Assembly: GCF_000471905.2 (NCBI RefSeq)
Contig: NW_006498507.1
Location: 7,288,763-7,352,762 of the forward strand
Length of the DNA stretch: 64,000 nt
Direction: 5' to 3'
Source of the DNA: Amborella trichopoda
Lineage: Eukaryota; Streptophyta; Magnoliopsida; Amborellales; Amborellaceae
The notes under the pieces: model-generated
What the model saw: the letters and a program-made list of their open reading frames with translations, nothing else
The model's database searches: none
Told to the model about the DNA's origin: nothing
Part shown: piece after piece, positions 11,259 through 23,700 of the stretch
Layout: each line of letters opens with the position of its first letter
How positions within the stretch are numbered: position 1 is the stretch's first letter
Translations under genes and position numbers: made by a program

Positions 11259-12119
11259 CTCAATTCGCTTCTAAGAAATTCCATTGGTTCTTGGATAAGA
11301 GAGGCATGGTAGTGTGACAATTGGACCCTTGTGCCTACATGCTACTTCTCATGTAGGAACTGGCTAGAGTCCCATGCCTGAGTCTTTTGAGTCGAGTTTG
11401 GACCAAAGGAAGTTTTAGTCAAGGAAAGTTTAAAGATGTATAAGAAATGGGAGATTGGCGAATTTGAAGTTTTTTGGCATGGAATTGCCTGGTTCTTGAT
11501 TGGTGAGTGAATAGGGAAGTCGGTTTAATAAACTTGTTCAACAATTTGAGGATAAAAGGAATTTATGTTTCTAGGTATGAATCATCATTTTTTCAAGACA
11601 ATATTTACCCTTTAATTGATAAAAATAAGAGAACGTATGGTTTGTCATGATAAATTTGTCTTTAGATACAAGAAGACAGAATATTTTACACTTATCTGCC
11701 CTATTGAAATGCATGAGTATCAAGAGCACCAAAGTTGTCTTTGTTTAAAGTGAGAAAGCTTCATAAGGTGATAATAAGATCTGAAAATTGAGTAAAAATG
11801 AGTTTAAAAATATGTTCAAGATGTGAATTGGAGAGGATTTCAAGTTCTTTACATAGAGAGAAAATGCCCTCAAATTTTTACCCAAGATGACGGTTCAATA
11901 CACAGAATTATAAAGATGAAGCATCGTTACGCTTCCATTATCTACTTTAACAATGATCCACCTCAACACCGCTTGCGCCCATGTGCAAGTTACACGCTTT
12001 TCATTACTCGGCATAGGCCTTCTCTTCAGATTTTGCATTAACACAGGTAAAAAGGAGACAACCTTGTGCTAGTTGCACCATCAAAATTGCAGCCAAGCTA
12101 TTTACAACTTATAATTTAT
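11259..12119. other. Intergenic, nothing recognised
   Basis: No gene or repeat ends recognised. A short open frame at 11823-12041 has no recognisable similarity. Confidence 0.45.
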
Positions 12120-13400
12120 GTGTCATCCTCATCATCATCATTAGAACTTTTTCGCAACTAGTTGGGGTCGGATTCGTCTTTATGCTCTATAAAAGGTCAC
12201 ACCCTTGGTGAAATCATAAGTGTCCATATCTTTTTACACTACTTCCAACCATATCGTTTTAATCATAGCATTTGCCTCTTTTTAGCCTTCCACTTGAACT
12301 AATTTTTGACTCTTCACATGTGTTGCACTGGGTACGCGCTACATATGACTAGCTCACCTAAAGCTACTTTCTCCTCTTATCTCCTATTAGAGTCACACTT
12401 CAGTTCCCCTAAATGTATTCATTTCAAATTCTCAACATCATCTCAGCTACACTCATCTTATGGGTATATTGTTTTTTGACCGCCAACATTATGTCCCATA
12501 AAGTAATGTTGGTATCAAAACTGTCCTATAGGACTTGCCTTTTAGCTTCATTGAGTACAACACTCACATAAAATTCTAGTTGTACATCTCCATTTCGCCC
12601 ACCCTACTCTAATTCTATATGCGACATATCCCTTAATCTCTTTATTTTCCTGGATTATCAATCCAAGTTATAAAAATGCAATATTTTTAATATGGGTGCG
12701 GTTTGTATAGAGCCGAGGATCTAAACAATCAAAATAAAGCACACCTTCAAATAGTGTGGAGAAATATGGTTTCAATACTAATTTTTTTTGTAATAGCCTT
12801 AAAATATATTTTCATAATTAATTATAAAATTTAAAGCTTCAAAAATAGTGTAGATCGAGCCGATCTATGAAAACTTGAAAATCTTGAAAATTGACGATCC
12901 AGAAATGCGTGACAAGATGCACTATTTCCAAAACTTAAAATCCATTTGTTTCTCATGTCTATGCATCTTGATGTCGAGATGATCAATTTGATGATATTTG
13001 GGCATCAAAACAACTTCTTGTAGTGAAATTTTTGATGTGGGCTCTAATTTGATTGCTTAGAGCTTTGGCTCTATATAATTTTTTTTTCTTTTAGTATTCT
13101 TAGCCATCAATCTTAATTACTTCCTTGTCTCTACTCCTATTATTATTAAGCTTACATTCCATATACTTTGCTTTAGTCTGGCTAATTTTAAAATATTTAG
13201 ATTTGAGAGCATTCCTCTAAAGTTCTAACTTTGTGTTGACGTTGGTTCAGGTCTCATTGATCAAAACTATGTTGTCCGTGAATAACATGCACCACGATAC
13301 CTCATCTCGTAGGTGCCTAGTTAAGTCATCGTTGACCCATGATGTAGACATATTGTCACTGACAACTCACTCATCTCTCCATTAATTGTCCGCACACTAA
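12120..13400 (-). mobile_element. RTE-clade LINE relic with RT core
   Basis: Read on the minus strand from 13400 down, this gives in order: a piece like LTRHLRDEVSWCMLFTDNIVL, which is the RT active-site strand (FADD in live elements, here FTDN); NFRGMLSNLNILKLARLKQS, the next conserved block; a KLKGKSYRTVLIPTLLYGT block; a PIR-rich block; and the 3' end, AACTAGTTGCG with an ATGATGATGATG-type tail at 12120-12140. These blocks match plant RTE LINE polymerases. Several frameshifts and stops break it. A separate TIR element (12695-13078) is inserted in the middle. Only the C-terminal half remains. Confidence 0.75.
12695..13078. mobile_element. TIR element, ~384 bp (family copy A)
   Basis: One end reads GGGTGCGGTTTGTATAGAGC and the other, reversed, AATTATATAGAGCCAAAGC. 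Just inside are ACAATCAAAATAAAGCACAC and its mirror CTCTAATTTGATTGCTTAG. It lies within the RTE relic and splits two adjacent RT blocks, so it entered later. Related copies: 8866-9065, 16065-16376, 17790-18137, 18850-19215 and 33366-33752. Confidence 0.7.
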
Positions 13401-14211
13401 TGTACAACCAATAAATTAGCATCCACTATTAGGTTAGCTGGTGTATATGTTTCTTGATTAGTCACTCTACATACATGCACAAAACAAGAGCATAGCCCCC
13501 TAATTTCATTTGTGTGAGGTCTTAGGTCTCATGGTAACCTTTGTTCTTGCTCACATCATTTCATCGTATTCATTGATTCTTTCTCCACTGCTACTCAATT
13601 ACCACTCTCTTCTAATGAATTAATCCCAAACACAAATGAGCTGGATATTGTGTTCGTAACTATTCCATTCACTAAAATGTTTATTTATTTTTACAACTTC
13701 TATTTTACAACTTCAAGTGCTGGTCCTCATAAAGTTAACAAAGTGATGACATTGTAAATACCTACTTCCCCTTCAAATTTAATTTTAACCATGACATTGT
13801 GGATACCTCTTTACCCTGTATTTGTTTTGCCATGTCCCTTAGAAGTATGTATTACAATAGCGGGCAGCATGTCTATGTCTATTTATGACATTAAAATGGA
13901 CAATGATTGAGTTGGAGGGAGGGGGAAAGGGGCGGCACCCGACATCCATTCCGATCATGTACCCTTTTGGTGGGCTACACCTTACCATGCCCTCCAACAC
14001 CAGTCATCATTTCTACGGACGGCAATGATTCTATGTGATGTAGTTTTCTAGCGTCCAGTAGACACCAGTGTCATTGGTATATATTCGAAAAGAACAATAT
14101 GGTCCACATGATCAACGTAACAACATGGTCGTGAACGCTATCCTCATTCCATCAATAGCTTGGGTTGTGACGGGCAGAGATCAAATGTGAATCATTATTG
14201 ATGGACCCATG
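13401..14211. other. Intergenic, nothing recognised
   Basis: No supported gene. The left part may hold further decayed RTE sequence upstream of the RT block, but I cannot align it. Confidence 0.4.
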
Positions 14212-14693
14212 ATTAGTGTTAAAAAAAATTGAATCGGCCCCAAAAACTGGCCAAGAACCGGTTAACCGGCCTATTCAATGTGTCTAACGAGATAGGTTTT
14301 GGCCGATCAAAAAAGGGTCAAAAAAAAAAAAACAAAATATAAAAATTATATTGATGCTATTATTAAACAAAGCACATCCAAATGATGTTGAAAATTAGTA
14401 AAAATAATATATTTGAAAAAAAATAAAAAGAAGCGATTTTTGCTCAGGGGTAATTTTTGAAATTTTTCATAAAAGATAGAAAAATTAAAAAATAAGTACT
14501 TATGTCCAAAAAAAACTTTTCAATTTTTGTCAAAATAATAAAAAATATTAAAAGACACATTACAAACAAACTCCTTATTTTTTAAGATTTTATGTAACTT
14601 ATTTAAAAAAATTAAAATATCAAACAGGATCACTGACAAGTTTCGATCTAATCAGCCGGTTCCGAGTTATAACGGCCGATAGCATTCACGGGT
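14212..14693. mobile_element. Probable hAT-type element with CCGGTTAACC words
   Basis: GC-rich ends with AATCGGCC, CCGGTTAACCGGCC on the left and CAGCCGGTTCCGAG, AACGGCCGAT on the right surround an AT-rich core that matches the cores at 27180-27420 and 33250-33360 (shared words such as ATTTTTCATAAAAGAT, AAAATAAGTACTTATG and ACAAACAAACTCC). No coding region. The direct repeat TGATGGACCCA lies just outside both sides (about 14201 and 14697), but it is longer than the 8 bp expected, so the exact ends are unsure. Confidence 0.55.
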
Positions 14694-14766
14694 CTTGATG
14701 GACCCACGAATTAAGAAATGCACAAGACCATTTAGTGGTCTATACGTGGTCAAATATAGTTCAAAC

Positions 14767-15641
14767 CAGCGTTTTAAAAAACGCCGAGTCGAANNNNNNN
14801 NNNNNNNNNNNNNNNNNNNNNNNNNNNNNNNNNNNNNNNNNNNNNNNNNNNNNNNNNNNNNNNNNNNNNNNNNNNNNNNNNNNNNNNNNNNNNNNNNNNN
14901 NNNNNNNNNNNNNNNNNNNNNNNNNNNNNNNNNNNNNNNNNNNNNNNNNNNNNNNNNNNNNNNNNNNNNNNNNNNNNNNNNNNNNNNNNNNNNNNNNNNN
15001 NNNNNNNNNNNNNNNNNNNNNNNNNNNNNNNNNNNNNNNNNNNNNNNNNNNNNNNNNNNNNNNNNNNNNNNNNNNNNNNNNNNNNNNNNNNNNNNNNNNN
15101 NNNNNNNNNNNNNNNNNNNNNNNNNNNNNNNNNNNNNNNNNNNNNNNNNNNNNNNNNNNNNNNNNNNNNNNNNNNNNNNNNNNNNNNNNNNNNNNNNNNN
15201 NNNNNNNNNNNNNNNNNNNNNNNNNNNNNNNNNNNNNNNNNNNNNNNNNNNNNNNNNNNNNNNNNNNNNNNNNNNNNNNNNNNNNNNNNNNNNNNNNNNN
15301 NNNNNNNNNNNNNATTTACATATCGAGTCCCAACAGCAACAGTGTAGGGATGAGCACGAAATACTGTAAATTAAATGCTGAATGGCGGTTCATGCAGAGA
15401 AAGAACATATCAATATTCACATATTCATTCAAAAACATGAAAATTCTTAATGGAGTACCCTCATTTTTTATTGAATTCCTAAAAACCAATATTTATAATG
15501 AATTTTAATAATTTTTTCGGATTTTTTTGAAGCTTTATTCTGACCGATTCACCCGATTCCGATCCGGATCGCCGATTCGCCGATCCGGATCGGTTTTTAA
15601 AAAGCCCGATCCAAGTCACCGATCCGGTTTTTAAACCATTG
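14767..15641. mobile_element. Non-autonomous hAT-type element (part in assembly gap)
   Basis: It starts CAGCGTTTTAAAAAACGCC and ends GGTTTTTAAACCATTG, imperfect inverted repeats of CA...TG type. The 8 bases GTTCAAAC flank it on both sides (14759-14766 and 15642-15649), a clean hAT-style target duplication. The right half has dense GATCCGG / CGATTC words next to the end. The middle, 14794-15313, is unresolved (N), so a transposase cannot be excluded, but the total length of 875 bp makes one unlikely. Confidence 0.8.
14794..15313. other. Assembly gap (520 N)
   Basis: A run of N within the hAT-type element. Open frames crossing it have no meaning. Confidence 0.99.
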
Positions 15642-15897
15642 GTTCAAACAAAGAAATATGGCCCTACTCAATGGAGACCATGATTGCATGACAAAGATTA
15701 TGAGATATTCATTTCTATCATGGTCCTGTAAACTTAGACACCAAGTAGAAGATTGGGCCCCATTTTAAACTTAGACACCAAGGAGGGAGCCCATCTTGTT
15801 ATTAGTCACATCAAATTATATATTTTATTGTTTTTAGCCCCAACAAACAATTGGAACGTACATATGCGGGTCCACCCACTTTTTTCCTTTGTCCACG

Positions 15898-15975
15898 CAT
15901 TCATTTCTTCCATCCTAAGGAACTCACATGCATTTCTTCCATCCTAAGGAACTCACATGCATTTCTTCCATGCTA
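15898..15975. repeat. 31-bp tandem repeat, about 2.5 copies
   Basis: The words CATTTCTTCCATCCTAAGG and AACTCACATG repeat head to tail with a period of about 31 bases. The last unit is partial and diverged. Confidence 0.85.
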
Positions 15976-16064
15976 AGAATAGCTTTTGATAGACAAATGA
16001 AGTACAGTGATATTAGAGTTAGTCCCAGGCTTTAGTATTGAAAATGAAATTACATATATTAAAA

Positions 16065-16376
16065 TTAGAGCCCATCTCAAAAATTTCACTGGACGAGGTT
16101 GTTTTGATGTTTAAATATCATTAAATTGATCATCGTGACATCAAGATGCATGGACATGAAAAAAAATTGGATTTCAATTTTCAATATTTTCAAGTTCTCC
16201 TAGATTTGCTCAATCTACCCTATTGTTTAAGTTTTAAATTTTATAATTAGATATAAAAATATATTTTGAGGCTATCACAAAAAATTTCAGTATTGAAATC
16301 GTGTTTCTCGATACTACTTGAATATGTGCTCTATTTTGATTGTTTAGAGCCTCGGCTCTATACAAATTGCACCATT
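16065..16376. mobile_element. TIR element family copy B
   Basis: Opposite orientation to copy A. Shared ordered blocks include AGAGCCCATCTCAAAAATTTC, GATCATCGTGACATCAAG, TTTTATAATTAGATATAAA and the right end TTGATTGTTTAGAGCC followed by TCGGCTCTATACAAATTGCA. The outermost left end is missing. Confidence 0.68.
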
Positions 16377-17084
16377 AAAATAATGCTGGAAAGTGCAGTT
16401 TAAAAAATTTATAGCCTTCTGCTCATAAATTTTGAAGCCCTGAAAATGTCACATTCTCAATGATAGGGTTAAAATTTCTATACAATCAAAATTACATGCA
16501 TTTTTTTTATGCCAAGGCTAAAAAGAAAATGGTCCAACTCTTGTTACGAATTGGGTATTTAGCACATGTATTACACAATCAGTAAGTTGTAGTTCAAATG
16601 GACATTAAATATTTTTTGTTGGGTAATTAAATGGACATTAAAGACACAATATGCAAGTCCACAAATAGATTATTTCCTTAAGAATGAAAAATAAAAGGAA
16701 AAGTTGTGCAAAATGGAAAAACTTTTACCTAACAAAAAATTATGAGATTTTGAAATTGTCTTTCAAAACACAGATTTAAAAGGATAAAATAAAATTTAGA
16801 ATAATACAGTAAAGGGAAAAAATATGGTTGATGTCGAGTTTCGAAGATTTGTAGCTGCAGGGACCGCCTGGGTCTAGTATTGTCCATTGTGGTCTATGTA
16901 TTGGAGTTTAAAATGGGAAAAGAATGTATTTTTAAATTAAATATTACTGATTTATGTACATTGTTTAAAAAATATTCAATATAACATATTCTATAACATA
17001 CACAATACTCATTAGTATGCTCAGGGAAAAAGTGTTCAGAAAAACAAGTTTGCACAGCAACCAATTTTACGAAGGACACGGTTT

Positions 17085-17370
17085 TTATGCGGCCTGCCTG
17101 TATATTATAGAAATTCGGGCTTGACAATAAATATATTTTTAAATATAATTTGATCTTAATTTTTTGAGCATATATAATTTTTAACATGGAGATCATGAAT
17201 ATGAAAAAAATAAAAAAAAATTAAAAACTCTAACTAATAATTATATTGAAAAAACATTTGGACCCCGTTAGTTACAACTGTTTTTAGTTGGACCACCTAT
17301 TTGCATCCATCATTAAGATGGATGCTTTATACTCTGGACCGCATATGGTAGAAATGCGGTCCAGCCCGCA
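17085..17370. repeat. Dispersed repeat with GCGGCC/GGACCGCAT ends
   Basis: It begins TTTATGCGGCCTGCCTG and ends TATACTCTGGACCGCATATG, with internal words AACATGGAGATCATGAAT and AACATTTGGACC. The same ordered words occur at 50777-51005 in DCL2 intron 20, so this is a dispersed family. I do not recognise its superfamily. Confidence 0.55.
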
Positions 17371-17789
17371 TGAAATAATTTTCCTTCTATCTAAAACTAA
17401 GCAAACATAACAGATGTTATATCACTTGCAATTTGAAATTTCATAAATTGATGATATATTGGCGATCATGGTAATATATAATGGCCAATATAAACCTCAA
17501 AATCACCGATATTTTACCATATTTAATAACTTTGATTGTATAGGATACATTGTTCTAACTTCTAAATTTCAACCCTAACATGGTTCATTGGACTTTAGCT
17601 AGGTTTTTATCTCTTTTGTGTTAGGAGCGGACCTATCCATCGACCGTTCAAATCATTTTCCCAAATGAGGGGGGCTAGCTCATTTAGTGCCATTTCTCCC
17701 TATTTACATATTTATTTATTTTGAATTTGGGTTGTGTTAGGCTATTTCATTAATGTTGTGTTTTCTAAATTTAGTCAATAGCTTTGGAA

Positions 17790-18137
17790 ACTCGAAATCT
17801 TGACTTTAAGGCTATTTTAACATTGAAAAACTATATGATTGATCATCTTGACATCGAGATATGTGAATATGGAAAAATAATAATAATATCTGAAGTCTAA
17901 AAAATAGTATATCTTGCAACACATTATGTAGACCGTCTGTTTTTAGTATCTCATTTGTTTATAGATCCACTTGATTTGTACCATTTTTTAAACTTAAAAT
18001 TTTATAATTAGAGATGAAAATAAATTTTCTTACCGTCTTAAAAAATTTTGACACCAAAATTGCATCTTATAACAAAGTTTGGATGTGCACCTTACTTTGA
18101 TTGTTTAAGGTTTCGGCCTTATACAACCCTCACCACC
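17790..18137. mobile_element. TIR element family copy C
   Basis: Shared blocks with copies A, B and E: GATCATCTTGACATCGAGA, ACTTAAAATTTTATAATTAG, ACACCAAAATTGCATC and the right end ACTTTGATTGTTTAAGG followed by TTTCGGCCTTATACAACC. The left end is degraded. Confidence 0.62.
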
Positions 18138-18849
18138 TTTACTTTTAATTGTGATTTTTTTGGGGTATTTTCAGGACAATTCAATACCGTTTTTTTTTTT
18201 AATATAGCAACTTTTAATAGGGGTATTTTGGGTAATTAATTAAAGACGAAGTAAATTTTTTTGTAGAAACAATAGTTATTAGTTATTGTAGGAAAGGACA
18301 TTAATGATATTACCCACATAAGTGATGTACACATCTTGAACTAGTGACTTGTTCTTAATAAACTAATAAGTTTCATTGTCACATTTTAAAGTGAAATTTA
18401 TCAAATTACTAATGAGAGATGATCAATTTAAATATTTAGATTTGATTTTAAAACACCCAAAAAATATATTGTCTTAACTTGGAATAGTTATAAAATAGTA
18501 TAACATAAAATAGTTTATCTTGTGGGTATTTTGATAATTTTTTATTTCAAAATATATATTTTATATCACGAGATCTAACATCATTTATATAGGTGCGAGA
18601 TATCCTAAACGTCTACCTTTTATCAAACATAGTGGGAAACATAGAGTACTAACAGATTTATATCTAAAAAATCACCATGAAACACTAATTGATCATTAAC
18701 AACTCATAAAACTTATAAATATCCCTTGTAACTTTTTAAGAAAAGGATGTAAGATAGATGTAACATTACTCATATAGAGCATCAATTAGTTTATGGCAAC
18801 AACTAAAATTAATAAATATTATAATTACATTTTGAAAAGGAAAAAGTTT

Positions 18850-19215
18850 ATTAAGGTTGTAGCCTTAAAATGCATAACTAATGTGCACCTAAAACATCCA
18901 TTGTAAAAAGTTATTTTGAAGTTAGAAAACCTTCAAATTGAATATTGAGATGTATGAATATGAAAAAAAAAAGAAGATATTGAGTTCCAAAATCGTGTAT
19001 CTTACAATACATTATTTGGACCATCCATTTTTTAAATTTAAAAGTGTTTATAGGTATGCTTGATTTGAACCATTTTTTTAGTGTAGAATTATAATTAGAG
19101 ATAAAAATAGATTCTCAAACCATCCTAAGAATTTCTGTCACTAAAATTGCATCTTAAGGTATAATTTGGTGGTGAACTTTACCTTGATTGTTTCAAGTTG
19201 CAACCTTATGCAAGT
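18850..19215. mobile_element. TIR element family copy D
   Basis: The left end AAGGTTGTAGCCTTAAAATG mirrors the right end TTTCAAGTTGCAACCTTATG. The interior has ATTGAGATGTATGAATATG and TATAATTAGAGATAAAAA in the family order. Confidence 0.66.
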
Positions 19216-19740
19216 CATATTTTTTTAAAAAATAGATGGTCCAGATAACTTGTTACAAGATAGAATATTTTTAAGATTGAAATATTTGTTTTATTAATAT
19301 CCATACATCTCGAGGTTGAGATAATTAATTGAAAAGTCTTACAACTTCTTAACACTATTTTCTGATGATTTTTGAGATGCAACTTATTTCTAAGTATAAA
19401 GTTGCAACCTTAAATATATTTCTCCTTTAAATTATGTGTTTATTATTATTATTTTTTAGTTATCATTTTCTTGTACCACATATGGGAATTATTATTTTCT
19501 TGAGCCGCATGAGATTTGATATTTACATGAAAAATACTTTCTGTATATTATTTATTAAACTAATACTGGTTAAAATACGATTACGATAAACTATAATTTT
19601 CTATTTACGTAGTGCTCACCTCTTTGTGGGACTTTTTCCCGCCTCTATTTGTTATTTTCTTTCTGCTTGCCCGTGAGTGACACGTCCCGAGTCCCTCTCT
19701 CTCTCTCTCTCTCTACTAAAACCACCCCATCTCTACTAAA
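19216..19740 (+). promoter_or_regulatory. DCL2 proximal promoter region
   Basis: AT-rich sequence upstream of the TATA box, with a CT-rich microsatellite at about 19694-19718 (common just upstream of plant start sites). No specific transcription factor sites can be supported. Confidence 0.4.
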
Positions 19741-19744
19741 AACC

Positions 19745-19754
19745 TATATATAAA
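19745..19754 (+). promoter_or_regulatory. DCL2 TATA box
   Basis: TATATATAAA fits the plant TATA consensus well. Transcription would be expected to begin about 30 bases downstream, near 19780, giving an unspliced leader of roughly 965 bases before the ATG at 20745. A leader intron cannot be excluded. Confidence 0.6.
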
Positions 19755-19839
19755 GAGGCCTGCCATTGCTGATCGGATACCTGCAATTTGTCGGACTTTC
19801 GAGAAAAGAGTAAGAAACGATAGGCGAACAATGCTTTGA

Positions 19840-20600
19840 ATCAGCAGAACTCATTGTTTCAAACAGTGAATGAGTTTCTCCTTCTGAAAGAGTTGGAGTG
19901 AAGGATTTCTCTCTCTACGTATCAATCTGATTGTGTGCTTTGCACTGTTAGATTCAACTTAGTTGCAGTGAAAGGATTTCTCTCTCTACATATCAATCTC
20001 CTTGCTCCCTTTTCTGGCCTGATTGTGTGTTTTGAACTGTTAGATTCAACTTAGTTGCATCGAAAGGATTTCTCTCTCTACATATTAATCTCCTTGTGCC
20101 CTTCTCTAGCCTGAACTGTTAGTTTAAACTTGAGTGCAGTGAAAGAGTCTCTCTCTACATATCAATCTCCTTGTGCCTTTTTCTCGCCTGAACTGTTAGT
20201 TTAAACTTATTTACTCTCTACCTGTGAATCTCATTGCGTGTTTTGAACTGTTATACCCTTTTTGAACAGTTAGTTTAAACTATATATCAATCCCATTTTA
20301 CCCTTTCTCGCCTGAACGGTCCGAATACTTTGGTTGAGTTGATTTTCAGTCCGAATACCTTGGTTGAGTCGATTTTCTGAACTGTCCGAATACTTTGGTT
20401 GAGTTGATTTTCAGTCCGAATACCTTGGTTGAGTCGATTTTCTGAACGGTCCGAATACTTTGGTTGAGTCGATTTTTAGTCCGAACACCTTGGTCGAGTC
20501 GATTTTCTGAACACTGGTTTAAACACAATTGAAGAGATTGGATTTCTCTCTCTCTGGTTTAAACACAATTGAAGAGATTGGATTTCTCTCTCTCTGTCGT
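19840..20600. repeat. Nested tandem repeats in the DCL2 leader
   Basis: Three repeat systems follow one another. First, 19890-20220 repeats GGATTTCTCTCTCTACATAT, TCAATCTCCTTG and GAACTGTTAG at about 80-115 base spacing, diverged. Second, 20313-20513 repeats a 65-base unit about three times; each unit is itself two 30/35-base halves beginning GTCCGAATAC and holding TTGGTTGAGT. Third, a 40-base unit with GGTTTAAACACAATTGAAG occurs twice from 20516. If unspliced, the leader would also contain two very short upstream reading frames (ATGs at 19831 and 19870). Confidence 0.85.
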
Positions 20601-20744
20601 TGTGCGTCTGAACTGCTAGTTTACTAGTTAGAGGATTTTTCTCTTTAAATATAAATTTCGGTTTGCGTTTCTTAGCCTTAGTTTAAACTTTGAGGCACTG
20701 GCCTTGGCTATCAAAGGGTTTTCCTAAATTTGAGAGAGTGAACA

Positions 20745-23700
20745 ATGGCTCAATATGGAATGCAAGAGCCGAGGAAGCTTCGAAAGACATCGTCTTCATC
20801 ATCAGTGGAAGACGGTGTTGCAGAGCCTGTTGATCCTGCGACATTTGCAAGGAGGTGAATTATAATTAGTTTTTTTTTACCAGATATATCTCCTCATTTC
20901 TCTCTGTTTTTCCCTTTTATGAAAAATATCTACTGCTATGAATGATATTCTTGTTTGATGATGCAGTTATCAAATTGATGCATTTGAGATGGCGAAGAAG
21001 CAGAACACGATTGTGTTCTTGGATACTGGCGCTGGAAAAACTCTGATCGCTGTAATGTTGGTGCGTCATTACGCCCATTATTTGCGAAAGCCATCGGATA
21101 ATGTGGCGATTTTCCTTGTTCCCACTGTTCATTTGGTAAAGCAGGTAGGTGATGGCAACCTCTTAAAGCACATTAATTTGTTCTTGACAATTCTGGGTTT
21201 TTGACAAATTCATACATGAAACTAAAATTTCCTTTTCCATTTTTTTCTGAAATTAAACAGCAAGCTGATGTGCTTAAAATGTACACTGACCTTAAAGTCG
21301 GTGTATTCTGGGGTGAGATGGGGGTTGATTTGTGGAGTGGGGTGAAATGGAAGGAACAATTGCAGATGTATGAGGTAAATTAACTGCTTCTTTACCAATC
21401 ATGCTGTCTCTCTCTCTCTCTCTCTCTCCTCCCCCAGGGGTCTTTCTCTCTCTTTCTCTGTATGTTTCTTTATATGGCTAGAATCTAGCCTCGAGGCATC
21501 TAAATAACAAGTAAGAAATTCATCACTCTTTGATGTGAAAGAGTTGGTGTGCATGTATTTTTGTAAGTAATATCAATATTTGGACTTGATTACATCTATT
21601 TTAGTGTGTAGTAAAATGTTGCATCTGCTTTTAAGATGGCCAAATAACTCTTTTTGGTGGGTACATCAGGAGCTTCAGGATTTGATTATCGTGAATGGAA
21701 ATTCGTTGGCTTAAATGCATAGTGTGGCTTAACTGTGCATTTCTTTTACGAGGCTCCCTTATTGCGCTAATCGTTATTTTAGAGACTATGTGAGAGGATA
21801 CTTCTCGTTCTTCTGTTGTGCTGCAACTTTCAGTGTATCAGAGGTTTAGAGCTCATCAGGACTTGTCCATTTTTGTGCAATTCTATTCCATCGATCAATT
21901 AATTCCATTTATTCAAGTCATAAAATGTCAGCAAGTGTTGTAGATAGAGACTAATCATGTTGAAATATTGTCCCCAAACAATTCTGTTGATTCCAGTCAT
22001 TCGCTGCAACAATGCTCTAATTTCCTTTCCATTTGACATAACCATTTTTTGAATCTGGAATTTATTGCACATCATGTCTGTTTAAACTGACATAATTAGA
22101 TTATCATTTTCCATTTCACATTGGCTTACTTTTTCTTTTCAGTTGCCAGAATTGATAGTGATTTATAGAAGAATATCTGAGACCATAAGTTGTGATTAGA
22201 TTCATTTACTCATTTCACTGATGATTCTTGTAAATTGCCTTGTAGGTGCTTGTGATGACAGCCCAAATTCTGCTGGACAACCTACGTCACTGCTTTTTCA
22301 AGCTGGAGATGATTAAATTGCTAATATTTGATGAATGCCACCATGCAAAGGGACGAAGTCCTTATGCTTGTATAATGAAGGTGGGATACTAAGTTTGTCA
22401 AGATGGAATGGATATGTGATTATGAGATATTGAGAGTTAACTTGTGGGAATGAGATGTCTTTTTCTTTAGGTTGTTTGGTTTCTTCATTGACTCGATTCT
22501 TAGTTTTTAAGACATTGTGTGAGGTTGGAATGAGGTTTTCTAAAGAGGTCTCACTTGTCCACAGGAGTTCTATCACAGGGAGTATCCTCTTAATTCAAGA
22601 ATACCAAGGATATTTGGGATGACTGCTTCTCCGGTTAATTCCAAGGGTATACATTTGGTGTGCAATTTTAGTCATATTTTATTTACCGTTTTCTATGCCA
22701 CTGATGTTGCACTGCTAAAGAAAGTGCCTTTTTCATGGCCTTTTTAGTTTTTTGTCCTTTCATGATGTCATAATGGATTATTATGTTTCATTATGGTGAG
22801 TTGTGTGGCTTTGACAAAGCCTGTATTTGAACTAGAGTCCTGGAGCTAATTATCCATCATCATTGTTTTGCTGTTAAAATTGAATGTGAAATTATGTACT
22901 TGTGCCTTACTGGCCACTCTCCTTTATCTGAAGACTTTCTTTCCTTTCTTGTAGGATTGGACTCACAACAAGGTTATGGGAATAAAATCCAAGACCTTGA
23001 AACTCTGTTGAATTCAAAGGTTGGATTTTGAAGACGCAACCACTTGCATTAAACTGTCTTGATTTTTGTATTTCAACCCATTTTGTCATATAGTTCTTTG
23101 TGGCTTCATTGTTCGTTTAAATTCACTTTCTTTGTATAATGTTTTGTGTGTGTTGAATAATGGTATTTTGCGTGCTAACAACAAGAGAAGTTTGTTTGCT
23201 TTTCATGATTCTAGTGTATTTTTCATTGTATTGCCCTAGATTTTGTAAACTTGAATTGAACTGCTCATCAAACAAACTCTGGATGTATATGTACAGGTTG
23301 CTAGGGACCTTGGTTGTTGTGACATTTTGTGTAGAACCTGAGTCACTCAAATCTTATCACTTGGATTATTTGCTTGGTTACCTTTGCTGACCATTCTACT
23401 ATGAGTTTTGGTTATTTCTATGTTTTAAGTGTATACTATATCATTTTCCCTTTATATGATTGTATTTATTATTTGGGTCATGACAGTTCTCCTGAAACCC
23501 TTATCAATCTGTCATATGCATTCCCTAGACCTTGTTGCTGCGTCATAGCTCACCAGCTGTACGATAGCAAGCCTGTTGTTTGGGTTGAATGCAAAGTGCT
23601 GGGCTTATATGGGTGTTCGTCTCATGAATGTTAGCAACGTTGAGGAAATTTTAAGTTTATTTTGTTCAGTGATTGCTTGGTTGGGTTCATGCATGATTTT

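Noticed and set aside
14695-15508. Long open frames of 224 and 257 residues
   Set aside because: They run through the N gap at 14794-15313 and consist mostly of unknown residues.
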